From positions 62,001 through 126,000 of the forward strand of contig JAEETJ010000003.1 of NCBI GenBank assembly GCA_016290295.1: DNA of 64,000 nt. Reading direction: 5' to 3'. Made by a program: the position numbers and the translations under genes. How positions within the stretch are numbered: position 1 is the stretch's first letter; each line of letters starts with the position of its first letter. This DNA is from Bacteroidales bacterium. GTDB taxonomy: Bacteria > Bacteroidota > Bacteroidia > Bacteroidales > WCHB1-69. The notes under the pieces were generated by a model. That model was not told where the DNA came from, made no database searches, and was given only the letters and a program-made list of their open reading frames with translations. Shown here in pieces: positions 16,741 through 27,392 of this stretch.

Positions 16741-19700
16741 TCTCTGTCTCTTCTTCCAGCGGTGGGAAATACTTCTTCGTGAACTTCCGTTGCTGGCTTC
16801 GGTTACCTAACTTGTATGTGAACGAAGGCTTGCCTTTCTCAGCGGCTAAAGTTTTGTTCTTGGCTTTCGTATTCGATATCTCCTCATTGAATTTCTTCAC
16901 GGAAGCATAGCCGTACATGCTGTTGTTCTCGAATTGGAAGAAGAAGAACTCATTGTCAAATTCAAAATAGATGTACAGTCTGTTGCGGGAGCCTTTTTTC
17001 TCAATGACAATACGGCCGGGCACATTCTTGTACACCTGCTTGCTATTGCAAATGATCAACGGCAGAGTGCGTTGCGACAGGAAAGCAGCATTCACATTGT
17101 CCCACTCGAAATCAATGCGGGAGAACAGGAAGCGGACTTGCAGTGGCTGTGGCAGCTTCTTGTTGGAGCCACCCATCGCCATATCGTTCTGGTATTTGAC
17201 ATACTCATCTTCAGTCATCATGTTGCGCAACGCCATCTCATAGCTCTCATCTTCTGAAACATCCAGGAAATCTAAACTTGAGGAGTTGTCCAAATGGCGG
17301 TTCAGCACTTTCATGGACTCCTCGTTGAAGAAGAAGTCAATGGAGGTGGTCAGATGCATGTCGGCGGAGTCGGCTTTCATGTAGTTGACAATCTCACCAT
17401 TGGTGTTGAAGTCAATACGCCCTAACTTGGTACCCATGTCGATGACTCCCTGACCGGTAGTGATACAGTTGTTGGTATTCAAGGTCATCATATTGCCAGG
17501 CAGTGACGGGTCTTCCAATTTTTCTTTGGAGGCTGCCCAGAATTCCTGCGTGGAGTGATGATAGGTGATGAAACCCCATACATTGATATACTCGGCGTCG
17601 TTGAACTGTTCCTTGGCGCAACCGAAGGCGGTGTATATGCGCCCTGTAGTATTGGCAGAGGCGATGGCAATCACCACTTTGCGGTCGTTGATGTCCTTAG
17701 TACGCTCGTGAACTTCCAGCATGATATTGTCGGGGTCTACCTGCTGCAAAATCTTCATTCTGGCAGGTTTCTCTTTGTAGCAGTCGTGGATGATTTCCGC
17801 CCCGCCGAAGAATGACAGGAACTGGTTTTCGCCGTGCAACTCGGCACGTCCGTCAAAACCAAAGTGCGGGCTGAGTTTAAAGTTTTTCTCTACTGGAATC
17901 TTGGCGTGGCCTTCCGTGTTCTTAATGCACCACAGGGTGTCGAAATAAAGGGTCTGCACGGTTTTGTTTTCGTCAATGTAATCGTAAAAACCTTTGCCTC
18001 TGAAACGGGTTGCTGTGTAAAGGTTGATGGTGCAGTCATGCAATTCGTGGTACTTGTCGGTACGGTTAGCTAACAGTCGGGCATTGGTGAATTGCTCCAA
18101 ACGGCATTTTTCATATACGGTAACCTTGCCTTCATGCGGGAAGATGGCGGCATCGCCAGACTCGATATAGCGTACCCCTTCGCATTTGATAATGTTGGTG
18201 GAGTAATTGAATTCGGCGCTTAACGCATTGAAATGGAGCCCAACGCTTGGGTCAGTGGCAATCATTTCATTGGCCTTGATTCCAGGCATCTCTATCAGCT
18301 CACGGGTGGGTGTATTGTCAATGTCCACATCTTTGTGCGGATCATCCCACTTGAAACGCAAAATGGTCTCGTCGATAGGATCCCAGTCGAAGGCGGAAGC
18401 GTTGGTCTTGATTTCGTTTTTCACAAAAACCACTTCAGAGGCATCTCCATTCGACTTGAAGGAACCTTTTCGTGTCTTGAAATCCACATGAGAATTGTAA
18501 TTGTCGGTGCGGAAAGCCAATTCCCCATTGTTTAGGTTATACAGGCGCAAACTTGAAGTGTCTGCTTGTAACTCGTGGTGTTTGAAGGCGAACAAGCGCG
18601 AGTCGATTTCAGCGCCTTTGAAACGCAGCGTTCCTGTGCCGAACATGCCTGATGGGGTAAGAATAGAGTTGCCCGTCAGCTCAGTTTCACGGAAGATACT
18701 CATGGGACTTTCTACAGTATATACATAGAATTTGTCCTGATAAGGTGTCCAGTGTAAGTATGCGTTATCTACTGTGGTGGGCGGAAATTCCGTGCCACTT
18801 GTCTGCTCGGCCACCTCGTGGTGTTTAACAGAAGCGTTGCAGGAATCCAAGTAGAAGACCAAGCTATCAGAGGTGGTGACGGAGGTTAGGTAGTTGATGG
18901 TTCCTTTTCTTCCTCTTAAACCTCTGTAACTTAAGTCGATAATGCCGGTATAATTGCCAGTGCCCTCATAGCAGGGAAGTCCGGATGCTGGGGTGTGGTG
19001 CACAAAACCCAAGGAGAAATCCGGTCGTGCCTGCAAAGGTTCACGAATGTCGGGGAAGATGCCGCCGGATACCAAGGCTCCAGTGAATTTCATGGAGTCA
19101 ATCTCGAAGTTATCCAGATTTTTGATGCGGAACAGGTCCACTGCATAGTAGAAGCGGTCACGGCTATATACACCGCCTAATACTTGAGGTTTGTCGTAGT
19201 AAACCTTGCCGCCCTTACGGGCTTCGAAAATGGGATAGTCGGGATAATCCACAGTACCTGATTTGTTGCCGGGAACATCTATGAACAGAGTGCCGGACAG
19301 TTCTTCAATAGGACTTTGCAGTTTGCGCAACTTGTGCTCTCCATAGATGTTTACGGGACCATGCTCATCGGGAACATACATGATCATGGAGTCGATAACG
19401 TTCATATCGACTTGGAATTTGTCATAGTTGAACTGGCAATTGTGGGTGACAAAGTCAAAAAGGCCGGCAACAATTCGTCCGGAGAAGACCATATCACGAT
19501 TTTTCTTCACCGTGACATTCTCACCAGCAGGATACACGTTGACAATCTGTGCGTCACTCAATACGAAAAATTCGCAGCCTGTCACTCGTAAATCCTTGCT
19601 TACCAAGTCATAAGAGGCATAATGTGTTTTGGATTCCAGAATGATATTGTCGTAGTCTTTTCTGCGTACATCGTTGTTGAGGTACTGTGAGATTTTCTTT

Positions 19701-21220
19701 CGGTATATGATTTTGTCGTTGGTGATGTCATATTCGATAAAACCCCGAGCAGCGAAGTCAATCATCATGGCTTTGATGTCGATTTCGGATTTTTTGAACC
19801 AAGAAACCACTTCATGCAGGCGCAAAGGCTCATAGTTGTTGGTTTTGAACAGCTCCCATAGGGTAAACAAAGGGTTGACCTCATTATAACCCCATATTTT
19901 ACGCATGATGGTGGGGTCGAAGAAGTTTTGCGATTCGAAATAAGCTGGACTTTCACTGGTTAAACCCACAATGGGCTTGATTTCAATACGCTCCTCGTCA
20001 GTTTTCCATGAAATGGATTCAGCGGTGATATCCATTTTGTGATAGGAGTCGAAGAACGGAGTTCTTCCAACACCCTGCTTCGGTCTGGAAATCAACACCT
20101 CTTTAGTGACTTCGTTGTATTTGAAGTTGGCGGCGGGATGGTAGATGGAGTCCTCGTCAATGATGATACGTATGCTGGCATCTTCTGCCAACACATTACC
20201 AGGACGGAACAGAAAGTTTCTGGAATAGACCTTTACAATGGGTTTGCCATCTTTTTTGACATATATCTGCGACAAGGCAGCTCCTTCAGAATAACCTTGG
20301 ATAGAGCTTCCACGCAATTCAAATCCGCCGATATAATCCACATTTTTGTAAATTTCATTGATGACAATGTGTTCATCGTTACTGCGGAAACGGGGGTAGG
20401 TGGCTTTGTCCTCACTGGTGGCTAAGGCTGCCTTTTCTTCCAAAACTCCTTTTATCGGTCTGTTGAAATATTTAGGATAGTTGAGGGTGGCATCATTGGC
20501 GGTGAATTTCGGGAAACGAACATCAACGTTGTAATTGACTATTTGTGCGTTGATTTCAGCACCCAAACCGGCTCTGTCCCAATAGACCATACCTTTTTTA
20601 CCTTTGAACATCAGCGAAGAGGGGTAATAATCTCCTTGGGCGGACACAATGGTTAAGCTGTCATGAGCTGAACTACCCACCAAGTCGATGTCTGCAAAGC
20701 GAATGTATGGTTCTTTGTCAAAACCGATGCTCTCCGCTTCGCCATAGACTGTCCAGCGGGAGTTGGCACTGTTGTATAGCATGTTCCGGCTGAAGAAGTC
20801 GGTATATATCTGCATTTTATCCTTGAACAGGGTAGTTTCTTCATTAAAGTGATATTGAACGATTTTAGACCAAGTTTCAAGTTCTCCTGCGTGAGGACTG
20901 TTCATGAATGCCGCGTATGCTTCCACGTAGGCCTGGAAGTGGGGAATAGGTCTCATCCTTTTCTTGAGCATCTTGTTGGCCACATCGATAAAGATATCCT
21001 GCGACTCGTCATCCATCCAGGGACTGTTCCAAAATTCGGTGAAACGTTTGAGGAGAGCGTCGGCCTCCTTCTGTCTCTCCTTGGGTACGGTTTCCAAGTA
21101 GGCCTTCACCTCCTCAATGGTATAGGCCGGGTTCTCAGTGAACGAAGTGAAACGCTGCGCCTTTAATCCTATGCAGGATAAGATTAAGATGCTGACTATA
21201 AATAGGATGCGTTTGTTCAT
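16733..21220 (-). CDS. Large exported protein of unknown function (1,495 residues)
   Basis: It starts with a clear signal peptide (MNKRILFIVSILILSCIGLKAQ) and is otherwise soluble, with no transmembrane segments or T9SS tail. After a helical N-terminal region (about 1-130) nearly the whole protein is a succession of short beta strands with recurring G-x-G and F-x-x patterns, such as TGNYTGIIDLSYRGLRGRKG and FRGKGFYDYIDE. This is reminiscent of stacked beta-jellyroll or OstA/LptA-like layers, but I cannot assign a family. I chose the ATG at 21220 because the upstream in-frame one adds eight residues from repeat DNA. Proteins of this kind seem to be conserved in Bacteroidales as hypothetical proteins. 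A periplasmic or surface role in envelope transport is plausible but unproven. It is monocistronic. Confidence 0.85.
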   Translation of the reverse strand: MNKRILFIVSILILSCIGLKAQRFTSFTENPAYTIEEVKAYLETVPKERQKEADALLKRFTEFWNSPWMDDESQDIFIDVANKMLKKRMRPIPHFQAYVEAYAAFMNSPHAGELETWSKIVQYHFNEETTLFKDKMQIYTDFFSRNMLYNSANSRWTVYGEAESIGFDKEPYIRFADIDLVGSSAHDSLTIVSAQGDYYPSSLMFKGKKGMVYWDRAGLGAEINAQIVNYNVDVRFPKFTANDATLNYPKYFNRPIKGVLEEKAALATSEDKATYPRFRSNDEHIVINEIYKNVDYIGGFELRGSSIQGYSEGAALSQIYVKKDGKPIVKVYSRNFLFRPGNVLAEDASIRIIIDEDSIYHPAANFKYNEVTKEVLISRPKQGVGRTPFFDSYHKMDITAESISWKTDEERIEIKPIVGLTSESPAYFESQNFFDPTIMRKIWGYNEVNPLFTLWELFKTNNYEPLRLHEVVSWFKKSEIDIKAMMIDFAARGFIEYDITNDKIIYRKKISQYLNNDVRRKDYDNIILESKTHYASYDLVSKDLRVTGCEFFVLSDAQIVNVYPAGENVTVKKNRDMVFSGRIVAGLFDFVTHNCQFNYDKFQVDMNVIDSMIMYVPDEHGPVNIYGEHKLRKLQSPIEELSGTLFIDVPGNKSGTVDYPDYPIFEARKGGKVYYDKPQVLGGVYSRDRFYYAVDLFRIKNLDNFEIDSMKFTGALVSGGIFPDIREPLQARPDFSLGFVHHTPASGLPCYEGTGNYTGIIDLSYRGLRGRKGTINYLTSVTTSDSLVFYLDSCNASVKHHEVAEQTSGTEFPPTTVDNAYLHWTPYQDKFYVYTVESPMSIFRETELTGNSILTPSGMFGTGTLRFKGAEIDSRLFAFKHHELQADTSSLRLYNLNNGELAFRTDNYNSHVDFKTRKGSFKSNGDASEVVFVKNEIKTNASAFDWDPIDETILRFKWDDPHKDVDIDNTPTRELIEMPGIKANEMIATDPSVGLHFNALSAEFNYSTNIIKCEGVRYIESGDAAIFPHEGKVTVYEKCRLEQFTNARLLANRTDKYHELHDCTINLYTATRFRGKGFYDYIDENKTVQTLYFDTLWCIKNTEGHAKIPVEKNFKLSPHFGFDGRAELHGENQFLSFFGGAEIIHDCYKEKPARMKILQQVDPDNIMLEVHERTKDINDRKVVIAIASANTTGRIYTAFGCAKEQFNDAEYINVWGFITYHHSTQEFWAASKEKLEDPSLPGNMMTLNTNNCITTGQGVIDMGTKLGRIDFNTNGEIVNYMKADSADMHLTTSIDFFFNEESMKVLNRHLDNSSSLDFLDVSEDESYEMALRNMMTEDEYVKYQNDMAMGGSNKKLPQPLQVRFLFSRIDFEWDNVNAAFLSQRTLPLIICNSKQVYKNVPGRIVIEKKGSRNRLYIYFEFDNEFFFFQFENNSMYGYASVKKFNEEISNTKAKNKTLAAEKGKPSFTYKLGNRSQQRKFTKKYFPPLEEETENN

Positions 21221-21272
21221 ATTCTTTAATGTGCTAATTGTCAATATGCTAATTGAATTTATGCTTTGAATG

Positions 21273-21350
21273 GGGGAGTCTCACTTCGTGAGAGGGGAGT
21301 TTCACTTTGTTCAAGGGGAGTTTTGCACTGCGTGCTCATGGGGAGTTTTT
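21273..21350. repeat. Tandem degenerate GGGGAGT-TCACT repeat
   Basis: Three and a half imperfect units of 21-25 bases each begin with GGGGAGT and carry a variant of TCACTTCGTGAG, TCACTTTGTTCA or GCACTGCGTGC. The first unit is palindromic in its core. It occupies the 195-base gap between prmA and the large exported protein gene; nothing else is recognisable in that gap except short AT repeats. Confidence 0.6.
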
Positions 21351-21415
21351 ATGATTACAGGATTACAGGATAATGTATTTTGGATTTTGGATTCCTATCC
21401 CCTAATCCCTAATTC

Positions 21416-22261
21416 CTAACTCCTCTTAACTCCTTTCATCGCGCACCATCTATTCTTCGCTTTGTGTGACTGATAGACAATGCCGAATTCCGCCGCGCGT
21501 TGCTTGATGATGTCCAAGTCATTGTCCTCATAGAAACCACTGAAGAAAATGGTTCCGCCGGGAAGTAGGGCCTCAGCGTAGGCGGGCATATCATTGACCA
21601 ATATATTGCGGTTGATGTTGGCAATGATAACCTCGAATTTACGTCCTTTGAGTGCGGAGGCATCGCCTAAAATGACTTCCATATCCTCGCAGTTGTTACG
21701 GGCGATGTTCTCCAAGTTATTGTTGTAAGCCCATTCGTCGTTGTCGATGGCAGTTACAGGATGAGCCCCGCGTTTGTGGGCGAGGATGGCCAACACGCCG
21801 GTTCCCGCACCCATGTCCAATACACTTTTGCCCTTCAAATCTTCTTCCAACAGATATTCAATCATCTGTGAGGTGGTCTCATGGTGGGCGGTGCCAAAGG
21901 ACATCTTGGGCTCAATCAGTATCTCATATTCTACGCCTTTCATTTCAGGATGGAAGGGTGCTCTGATATAACAGCGGTCGGCAATCAGAACAGGAGTATA
22001 GTTGGATTCCCATACGGCATTCCAATCCTGTTGCTCAATCTCTTGTGTCTCGTATTGAACCTGAACATCCAAGTCATGGTTTCCCAATATGTTTTTGATA
22101 TTGTCAGCGTCGTACAGATTCGTGGGAATATAACATAGCAAGTCATTGTCTGTCTCACCGTCCATGAAGCTCTCGCAGCCTGCATCGGCTAAGAATGAAC
22201 TAAAAATCTCCTTCCACGGTTCTGCGGAGGAGAAATGAATTTTGATTTCGATATAATTCAT
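21416..22261 (-). CDS. prmA: Ribosomal protein L11 methyltransferase
   Basis: An SAM-dependent enzyme that trimethylates residues of ribosomal protein L11. The 281-residue protein has the N-terminal L11-recognition domain (residues 1-100), a conserved FGTAHHETT segment (122-130) and a class I methyltransferase core with VLDMGAGTGVLAI (147-159), TAIDND and ANINRNIL as the Asn-rich active-site motif. The order and length match PrmA. It is transcribed leftward and separated from the gene upstream by a terminator. Confidence 0.95.
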   Translation of the reverse strand: MNYIEIKIHFSSAEPWKEIFSSFLADAGCESFMDGETDNDLLCYIPTNLYDADNIKNILGNHDLDVQVQYETQEIEQQDWNAVWESNYTPVLIADRCYIRAPFHPEMKGVEYEILIEPKMSFGTAHHETTSQMIEYLLEEDLKGKSVLDMGAGTGVLAILAHKRGAHPVTAIDNDEWAYNNNLENIARNNCEDMEVILGDASALKGRKFEVIIANINRNILVNDMPAYAEALLPGGTIFFSGFYEDNDLDIIKQRAAEFGIVYQSHKAKNRWCAMKGVKRS

Positions 22262-22283
22262 TGATACTATTAATTTATATTAG

Positions 22284-22313
22284 AAAAAAGGGTGGGGCAG
22301 CGCTCCACCCTTT
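22284..22313 (-). terminator. Intrinsic terminator of the atpD-atpC-PepSY operon
   Basis: On the - strand a 9-base stem AAAGGGTGG paired across a 9-base loop is followed by a run of T (A at 22284-22289 on the + strand). It lies 19 bases past the stop of the PepSY-like gene and before prmA. Confidence 0.82.
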
Positions 22314-22332
22314 CTATGTAAGAGTCAATGTT

Positions 22333-24144
22333 TTATTCAACAATTTTGCCGGAGGTGGTAAACAAGAGCTCTTGTTCGACCTTCGTTTTTTTGTCGGCGA
22401 TAATTACCTTGTAGAAATTCTTTTTCTCTACTAGATTCTTAACAGCATAATATTCTACCACCTTGCAGTTCTTGTGATTCTGCTTGACGTATGCTGAAAT
22501 ACTGCTCAACAGATTGTCGGGGTTGCCCATAGTCATAGTTTCGGTGATGACACCATAGCTGTTGATGATACATACTTCTTTGCCTCTGGTGCCAAAATAG
22601 GATGCTGAATAATCTCCTGTTTCGGTTTCGGTCCATTTTACACCGCTTGCATGTGGATATTTGGCTTTGAAGGCATTCATGACATCTTTGGGAATATTGT
22701 CATCTCCTGATGCTTTGTTAGACATGTTCATCTTTTCGTAGTATTTTTCCAAAGATTCATCTTCGTTACTTTCTTGAGCTTGTCCACCTAATTCATAGTT
22801 GGGGTCAACCGTGTTGATAAGCTTGCCGGTTTTGTCAAAAAACAGGGTGGTCACCAATTTCTGTTTATAGTTGTTCTTCTCATAGATTTCCACCATGGTC
22901 ACATCTTTTTTGTCGGCACGTGTCTCTTTGATGGCGTTTTTGAAGCGGTAACCTTTGTAATAGGTCTGCAAGTGTTTGAGCATATTACCACCTACGGAAA
23001 CTTCAGGAAGTACCGTATAGGTCTTTTCCCAAACTCCTGATTTGGTGATGAATACTTCGTTCTTCTGTTCACGGGCAATAAAGTTGGCCACATAGAAGGT
23101 GTCAATCTTGAACCAGTGTAAGTCTTCGGGACGTTGTACTTTCTTGCTGAGTGCGGTTTTTACAGGAGCTGGCACACTGTTGATGTCAATGGCTTTGTTA
23201 CCTCTTTCGTCGTATACAGGTTTCTCTTCTTTTTCTTTCTTGGGTTTGCTGGCAGAAGCCGTGTTGGATTTGCTGTCGCTGCTGTTTTTGCTTGCAGTGG
23301 AGCTGCTGGTTGCAGGTTTACTGCTGGAAGAGGTTGAGGTTTTGCTACCAGAAGAAGCATTTGAGGAGGTACTGGGTTTGCTACTGGAAGAGGTTGTGGT
23401 TTTGCTTCCTGAAGAAGTAGTTGAGGAAGTACTGGGTTTGCTGCTGGAGCTGGTGGAAGGTTTGGAAGTACTGGAGCTTGGTTTGTTAGCCGGAGTACTG
23501 TTGGTCTTGCTGCCACTGTTGGAAGCGGTTGTCGCTGGCTTGTTATTGGCGGGAGTGGTAGGTTTAGCAGGAGTTTTGCCTGCTGAGGCATTGGCATTTT
23601 TGTCGTTGGCAGCGGGCTTGGCGGGCACACTGGCGGTGGCTGTCTTGTCCACTACAGACTTAGCTTCCTTGTTGAAGTTGGCAGGGTCTTTGCGCTCAAG
23701 CAGAGTACCCACTTCGTTGAAAGTCAATATGGAAGCTTCGTAACCAACACCTTCAGGCTTGGCTTCAATATAATAATGGATGCGAACATTGGGCATCTCC
23801 TGCAATTGCGATACGCCAATTGTGTAGTTGGCGAAGTTGTTCTTTACATAGTCGGTGATAGCGGAAGGAAGTTCTGCTTTGGGGACAGGATAAACGGTCT
23901 TTTCCCATTGTCCGTTTTTCTTGATGTAGCACTTGCCGGGAGAGTTGTCTTCCTTGAAATTGGCCACATAAACATTGTTGTTCAATTCCCAAAAGGTGAT
24001 TTTGACATTGGGATATTCAAATTCCATGGTTTGTTTGACATCATCGGGAACGGCTTCCGGTTTGAGCTTCTGACCGAAAAGCGGGTTGATACTTGCTATC
24101 GCGAAAAGGATAGCGGCAATGATGAAAAGACGAATTGTTTTCAT
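22333..24144 (-). CDS. Exported PepSY-like (DUF2874-type) repeat protein with Ser/Thr-rich linker
   Basis: A 603-residue periplasmic or surface protein with signal peptide (cleaved near LFG-Q). Segments with the PepSY-like pattern, P-x-x-V-x-x-x-x-x-x-x-YP ... W ... Y-x-A-x-F-x-x-x-x ... G-x-W, occur at about residues 33-160, 320-470 and 500-600. The first and second are separated by a low-complexity region of about 150 residues made of Ser, Thr, Lys, Pro, Asn and Ala. PepSY-like proteins are inhibitor-like folds; their role here is unknown. The ATG lies 3 bases after the atpC stop, so it is almost certainly co-transcribed with the F1-ATPase subunits. Confidence 0.83.
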   Translation of the reverse strand: MKTIRLFIIAAILFAIASINPLFGQKLKPEAVPDDVKQTMEFEYPNVKITFWELNNNVYVANFKEDNSPGKCYIKKNGQWEKTVYPVPKAELPSAITDYVKNNFANYTIGVSQLQEMPNVRIHYYIEAKPEGVGYEASILTFNEVGTLLERKDPANFNKEAKSVVDKTATASVPAKPAANDKNANASAGKTPAKPTTPANNKPATTASNSGSKTNSTPANKPSSSTSKPSTSSSSKPSTSSTTSSGSKTTTSSSSKPSTSSNASSGSKTSTSSSSKPATSSSTASKNSSDSKSNTASASKPKKEKEEKPVYDERGNKAIDINSVPAPVKTALSKKVQRPEDLHWFKIDTFYVANFIAREQKNEVFITKSGVWEKTYTVLPEVSVGGNMLKHLQTYYKGYRFKNAIKETRADKKDVTMVEIYEKNNYKQKLVTTLFFDKTGKLINTVDPNYELGGQAQESNEDESLEKYYEKMNMSNKASGDDNIPKDVMNAFKAKYPHASGVKWTETETGDYSASYFGTRGKEVCIINSYGVITETMTMGNPDNLLSSISAYVKQNHKNCKVVEYYAVKNLVEKKNFYKVIIADKKTKVEQELLFTTSGKIVE

Positions 24145-24147
24145 AAT

Positions 24148-24384
24148 TTATTCTGCTAAAACTAAAATGTTATTCTTGAGAACTTCTACTGTACCTCCAT
24201 TGATATCATAGTATTCCGTTTGCCCATCATTGAGTTCGACCTTGATTTTTCCTTTCTTCAAGGCTGCTACCAATGGAGCATGGTCTTTCAGCACTTCGAA
24301 AAGTCCATCCAAGCCGGGCAGTTGCACCAAACTGGCTTCTCCGGAAAAAAGTTGTTTGTCGGGTGTGGTGATATCTAACTTCAT
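24148..24384 (-). CDS. atpC: F1-ATPase epsilon subunit (N-terminal domain form)
   Basis: Only 78 residues, the beta-sandwich domain of subunit epsilon (TTPDKQLFSGEASLVQLPG, then GLFEVLKDHAPLVAALKKG), which links the rotor to the catalytic head. The C-terminal helical hairpin that inhibits ATP hydrolysis in longer homologues is absent, as is usual in Bacteroidota. It starts 5 bases after atpD. Confidence 0.95.
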   Translation of the reverse strand: MKLDITTPDKQLFSGEASLVQLPGLDGLFEVLKDHAPLVAALKKGKIKVELNDGQTEYYDINGGTVEVLKNNILVLAE

Positions 24385-24389
24385 GGCTG

Positions 24390-25907
<1,518 letters not shown>

Positions 25908-25945
25908 TTATTTTTTCGTTTATATGCTGTTGTTATGCGTTGTTT

Positions 25946-26021
25946 GCGGTTCCACCGCCATGTTTCTCAAAATATCAATTTTATTGTTTGTTTTTCTATG
26001 CGGCGGCTGCGGTTCCACCGC
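25946..26021. repeat. Pair of GCGGTTCCACCGC palindromes
   Basis: GCGGTTCCACCGC occurs at 25946-25958 and again at 26009-26021, each preceded by TG and by an ATGCG about 10 bases upstream, so a roughly 25-base unit is repeated 63 bases apart. Each forms a 5-base-pair GC stem. Just beyond is a triple TACCTTC tandem (26038-26058). Confidence 0.65.
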
Positions 26022-26061
26022 AAGAAGTTCTTACTGCTACCTTCTACCTTCTACCTTCCAA

Positions 26062-27381
26062 CTAATAAGTGGTGTACGCAATCTCCACCCTCAACTGCTG
26101 CCCCTCATAGCCGATTTCAGGGGTGCTGCTATGGAATACCAGACGGCTGGCATGTGTGCCGGATCCTTTAATGGTCAGGTAAAAATAGTTAGCATAATTT
26201 CCTTGGTTCAGAATGAGTTGCTGTATGTATTGGGTGATTCGTATCCTGTATTCGCCGGTAGAGGCATTGTATGTGCCTCCGAAAAAGCCGTCGGAACTGA
26301 GCATGTCGTCATCAGGAATGTAGTACAATGAACCGTCGCTCTTCACCCCTTGGATGGAAAGTCCAGAAGGATGGTTGAACACCGATTCGTTAGGGTTGTA
26401 GTTGCTGATAACCAGCTCGGCCCTGTTGATGACCACACGGTTGTCCAATGCGGCAAACTTCTGGCGTATGTATGGCAGGCTTACTCTGGCTCTGACACCA
26501 GCCATGGCTTGCAGATATAACTTGCTGATATTGGTGCTGTCGTTATCGATGATTTGTCGTCTTAAATCCTGACAGGCATCCATATAGTTGAAATGATTGT
26601 AGTTGTTATAGGTGATTCCGGATTCTGACGGGCGGAATGTGTAACTTAATCCGTCACCAGCGGTATTGTGATAATAGATAACCAGTCCTGTTAAGGAACT
26701 TGTCACGTTGGTTGAAAACAGACAGCCTGTGGAATGAGTGGAGCTGGCCTGGATAAATAATCCCTTGAATTCAGTTAGGATGGCTTCGTCAGTCAGCCAG
26801 TTGACACTTTCGTCGATTAAATATTGGCCGAATTCCGGGATTAAACGAATACGTATATGTGGAGACAAAACCTCGTTGTTGAGTGTAATAGGAGAATTGG
26901 GTCTCACGTAATAATTTGCTCCCGGATTGTTAACCAGGTTGTTATTGCTATGCTCGGTGGTGTTGTAGTTGTAATATGTCGTTTCTTTATCCAAGTCTTC
27001 GTTCAGCTCATATACCTCGAAATGCAGGGCTGCAGTGGTGTCCCCATAATAACTGGCGGTTTGCAGGGTGAGCACTACCGAGTCGATGACGGGATTCTCG
27101 CCGAAGGAAGGAGTGGAACCTGAACTCAGAAACTGGGAATAAACTGAAGCCACGGTCTTGCCGAAAATGGGATCGTGCAACTCTCCCAGAAGCTGGGTGG
27201 ACAAATTGGTGGTGCTAAGAGTGTCGTATAAAACAGAGTAGGCTGTAATGCTCGTTGTGTCCCGGGTGGTTCCTAATAATTCATCTTCCAAATTAAGTCC
27301 GATGGAGTTATATTCTTTCTTGCAGGAAATGAGACAAACGACAAGCAACAATAAGCAGGCGGCTTTCTTTGTGAGTGTCAT
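26062..27381 (-). CDS. DUF4270 family lipoprotein
   Basis: A 439-residue exported lipoprotein with lipobox region LVVCLISCKKEYNSIG and the characteristic opening of DUF4270 proteins (NLEDELLGTTRDTTSITAYS, then LLGELHDPIFGKT). These are restricted to Bacteroidota and have no established function. It lies 11 bases downstream of the glgA-like gene and would be co-transcribed with it, an arrangement seen in other Bacteroidales. Confidence 0.9.
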   Translation of the reverse strand: MTLTKKAACLLLLVVCLISCKKEYNSIGLNLEDELLGTTRDTTSITAYSVLYDTLSTTNLSTQLLGELHDPIFGKTVASVYSQFLSSGSTPSFGENPVIDSVVLTLQTASYYGDTTAALHFEVYELNEDLDKETTYYNYNTTEHSNNNLVNNPGANYYVRPNSPITLNNEVLSPHIRIRLIPEFGQYLIDESVNWLTDEAILTEFKGLFIQASSTHSTGCLFSTNVTSSLTGLVIYYHNTAGDGLSYTFRPSESGITYNNYNHFNYMDACQDLRRQIIDNDSTNISKLYLQAMAGVRARVSLPYIRQKFAALDNRVVINRAELVISNYNPNESVFNHPSGLSIQGVKSDGSLYYIPDDDMLSSDGFFGGTYNASTGEYRIRITQYIQQLILNQGNYANYFYLTIKGSGTHASRLVFHSSTPEIGYEGQQLRVEIAYTTY

Positions 27382-27392
27382 TGCAGATTGGT

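Noticed and set aside
23099..23743. Leu-rich open frame opposite the Ser/Thr linker of the PepSY-like gene
   Set aside because: Same cause: low-complexity Ser/Thr codons on the real strand give a Leu/Val shadow.
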